Assembly (NCBI GenBank): GCA_002403415.1
Contig: DHHS01000001.1
Coordinates: 1 to 7,140, forward strand
Direction of reading: 5' to 3'
Length of the DNA: 7,140 bases
DNA from: Sphingomonas sp. UBA4766
Lineage (GTDB): Bacteria; Pseudomonadota; Alphaproteobacteria; Sphingomonadales; Sphingomonadaceae
The position numbers and the translations under genes are program-made. The notes under the pieces were generated by a model, which ran no database searches, had not been told where the DNA came from, and saw only the letters and a program-made list of their open reading frames with translations. This document shows positions 6,679 to 7,140 of the stretch, in pieces; within the stretch, counting starts at the first letter, position 1, and each line of letters begins with the position of its first letter.

Positions 6679-7140
6679 CTTTCGCCGATCTCGACAAAGG
6701 TTGGCGTCCTGAAGCCCCTCCCCTTCAGGGGAGGGGTTTGGGGTGGGGGCTGTCGGTAGAGCAAATCCGCTGGCTCCAAGAACGTGCGCACGAAATGCGC
6801 CGCAATCCGACGGAACCTGAAAAGCGTTTGTGGCGAAACCTGTCGAACAGTCAGGTCGATGGCCTGAAGTTTCGCCGGCAGGAAGTTATCGGGCCTTATA
6901 TTGCGGATTTTATGTGTCCGGCGAGGTCGCTAATCGTTGAGGTTGATGGCGATACGCATGATGAGGCCAAGGATCGGTTGCGCGACGATGTGCTGGAGCA
7001 GTTCGGGTTCTTGGTGCTGCGAGTCACGAATGCGGATGTGATGACCAATGCCGAGGGTGTTGTTGAGGCTATACGTCTTGCTGCCTTGGGTCGTTCTTCG
7101 CGCCACAGCCCCCACCCCAACCCCTCCCCTGAAGGGGAGG
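6675..7140 (+). CDS. DUF559-domain putative endonuclease, 3' end beyond window
   Basis: Protein of the DUF559 family, small Vsr-like proteins of the PD-(D/E)XK nuclease fold; the biological role of the family is not established. 155 codons are visible and no stop is reached. After a 26-residue leader, the family core is clear: an N-terminal helix ending ERAHEMRRNPTEPEKRLW (about 36-53), LKFRRQEVIGPYIADFMC (64-81), LIVEVDGDTH (86-95), GFLVLRVTNADV (111-122) and a closing helix GVVEAIRLAAL (128-138). Asp78, Glu89 and Asp91 are placed as candidate metal-binding residues (D-X10-E-X-D), with His95 nearby. Residues about 13-26 and 144-155 are encoded by two inverted copies of a GC-rich repeat and are probably not part of the fold. 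The ATG overlaps the sufB stop (ATGA). The gene body uses more T- and A-ending codons (GTT, TAT, ATT, TTT) than sufB, which hints at transfer. sufC would be the expected neighbour, so this looks like an insertion into the suf operon. Family call firm, function unknown. Confidence 0.85.
   Translation, partial: MTFADLDKGWRPEAPPLQGRGLGWGLSVEQIRWLQERAHEMRRNPTEPEKRLWRNLSNSQVDGLKFRRQEVIGPYIADFMCPARSLIVEVDGDTHDEAKDRLRDDVLEQFGFLVLRVTNADVMTNAEGVVEAIRLAALGRSSRHSPHPNPSPEGE
6715..6753 (+). repeat. GC-rich palindromic repeat, copy A
   Basis: The core at 6715-6736 is a perfect palindrome with 10-base arms (CCCCTCCCCT and its complement) around TC, continued by TTTGGGGTGGGGGCTGT to 6753. Bases 6717-6753 recur as an inverted copy at 7105-7140 with a single 1-base length difference. 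It lies inside the coding frame of the DUF559 gene just after its start. I recognise the style as the dispersed intergenic palindromic repeats common in sphingomonads and relatives, but copy number elsewhere cannot be seen here. Confidence 0.85.
6728..6749 (+). other. G-quadruplex motif in coding strand
   Basis: Four runs of at least four guanines are separated by loops of 1, 3 and 1 bases (G4-A-G4-TTT-G4-T-G5). Short loops and four-tetrad runs are the features of very stable predicted quadruplexes. It lies on the strand matching the mRNA, 53 bases after the DUF559 start codon. Whether it folds in the cell competes with two possible hairpins that share the same guanines. Confidence 0.6.
7105..7140 (-). 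repeat. GC-rich palindromic repeat, copy B (inverted, cut by window edge)
   Basis: This is the reverse complement of copy A across all 36 visible bases, apart from AA in place of AAA at 7119-7120. Its palindromic core starts at 7121 and is truncated by the window end. The G-rich strand is here the minus strand, with a quadruplex motif at 7109-7129. Read in the DUF559 frame it encodes HSPHPNPSPEGE. Copies A and B enclose about 350 bases holding the whole nuclease core, so the transcript could also pair copy A with copy B. Confidence 0.85.

Overview
The window looks like chromosomal DNA from a GC-rich alphaproteobacterium, most likely a sphingomonad (Sphingomonadales). This rests on overall base composition, the style of the proteins, an Rrf2 regulator fused by overlap to sufB, and GC-rich palindromic repeats of a kind I associate with that group. 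No search was run, so the taxonomy is inference. The window is nearly fully coding. There is no rRNA, tRNA, CRISPR array or insertion sequence that I can recognise, and no gene-free stretch above 100 bases.

Left part (minus strand, reading right to left): pyrD (3665-4702), ggt (1933-3633) and a long-chain acyl-CoA synthetase (75-1865). They are separated by only 31 and 67 bases with no convincing terminator, so they may be co-transcribed. pyrD makes orotate for pyrimidine synthesis using the quinone pool, ggt is an exported glutathione gamma-glutamyltransferase, and the ligase activates fatty acids. The functional link is loose; this looks like a housekeeping cluster. Bases 1-74 hold no gene I can see, only a possible ribosome binding site for a further minus-strand gene just outside the window.

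Centre: a 96-base divergent intergenic region (4703-4798) separates pyrD from a plus-strand suf operon. It contains a perfect TTGACA box overlapped by a perfect 9-7-9 palindrome that ends 7 bases before the regulator's start codon. This is a strong candidate autoregulatory operator.

Right part (plus strand): an Rrf2-family iron-sulfur regulator (4799-5215) overlaps sufB (5215-6678) by one base, and sufB overlaps the next gene by four bases (ATGA). Regulator, SufB scaffold and whatever follows are therefore one tightly coupled unit. The next gene is not sufC but a DUF559-type putative endonuclease (6675 to beyond the right edge). Its body is enclosed by two inverted copies of a roughly 37-base GC-rich palindromic repeat, both read in frame as protein. 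This repeat-endonuclease unit sitting inside an iron-sulfur assembly operon is the most interesting item here. It resembles a small mobile or domesticated element, and its first repeat copy can form either hairpins or a G-quadruplex in the suf mRNA.
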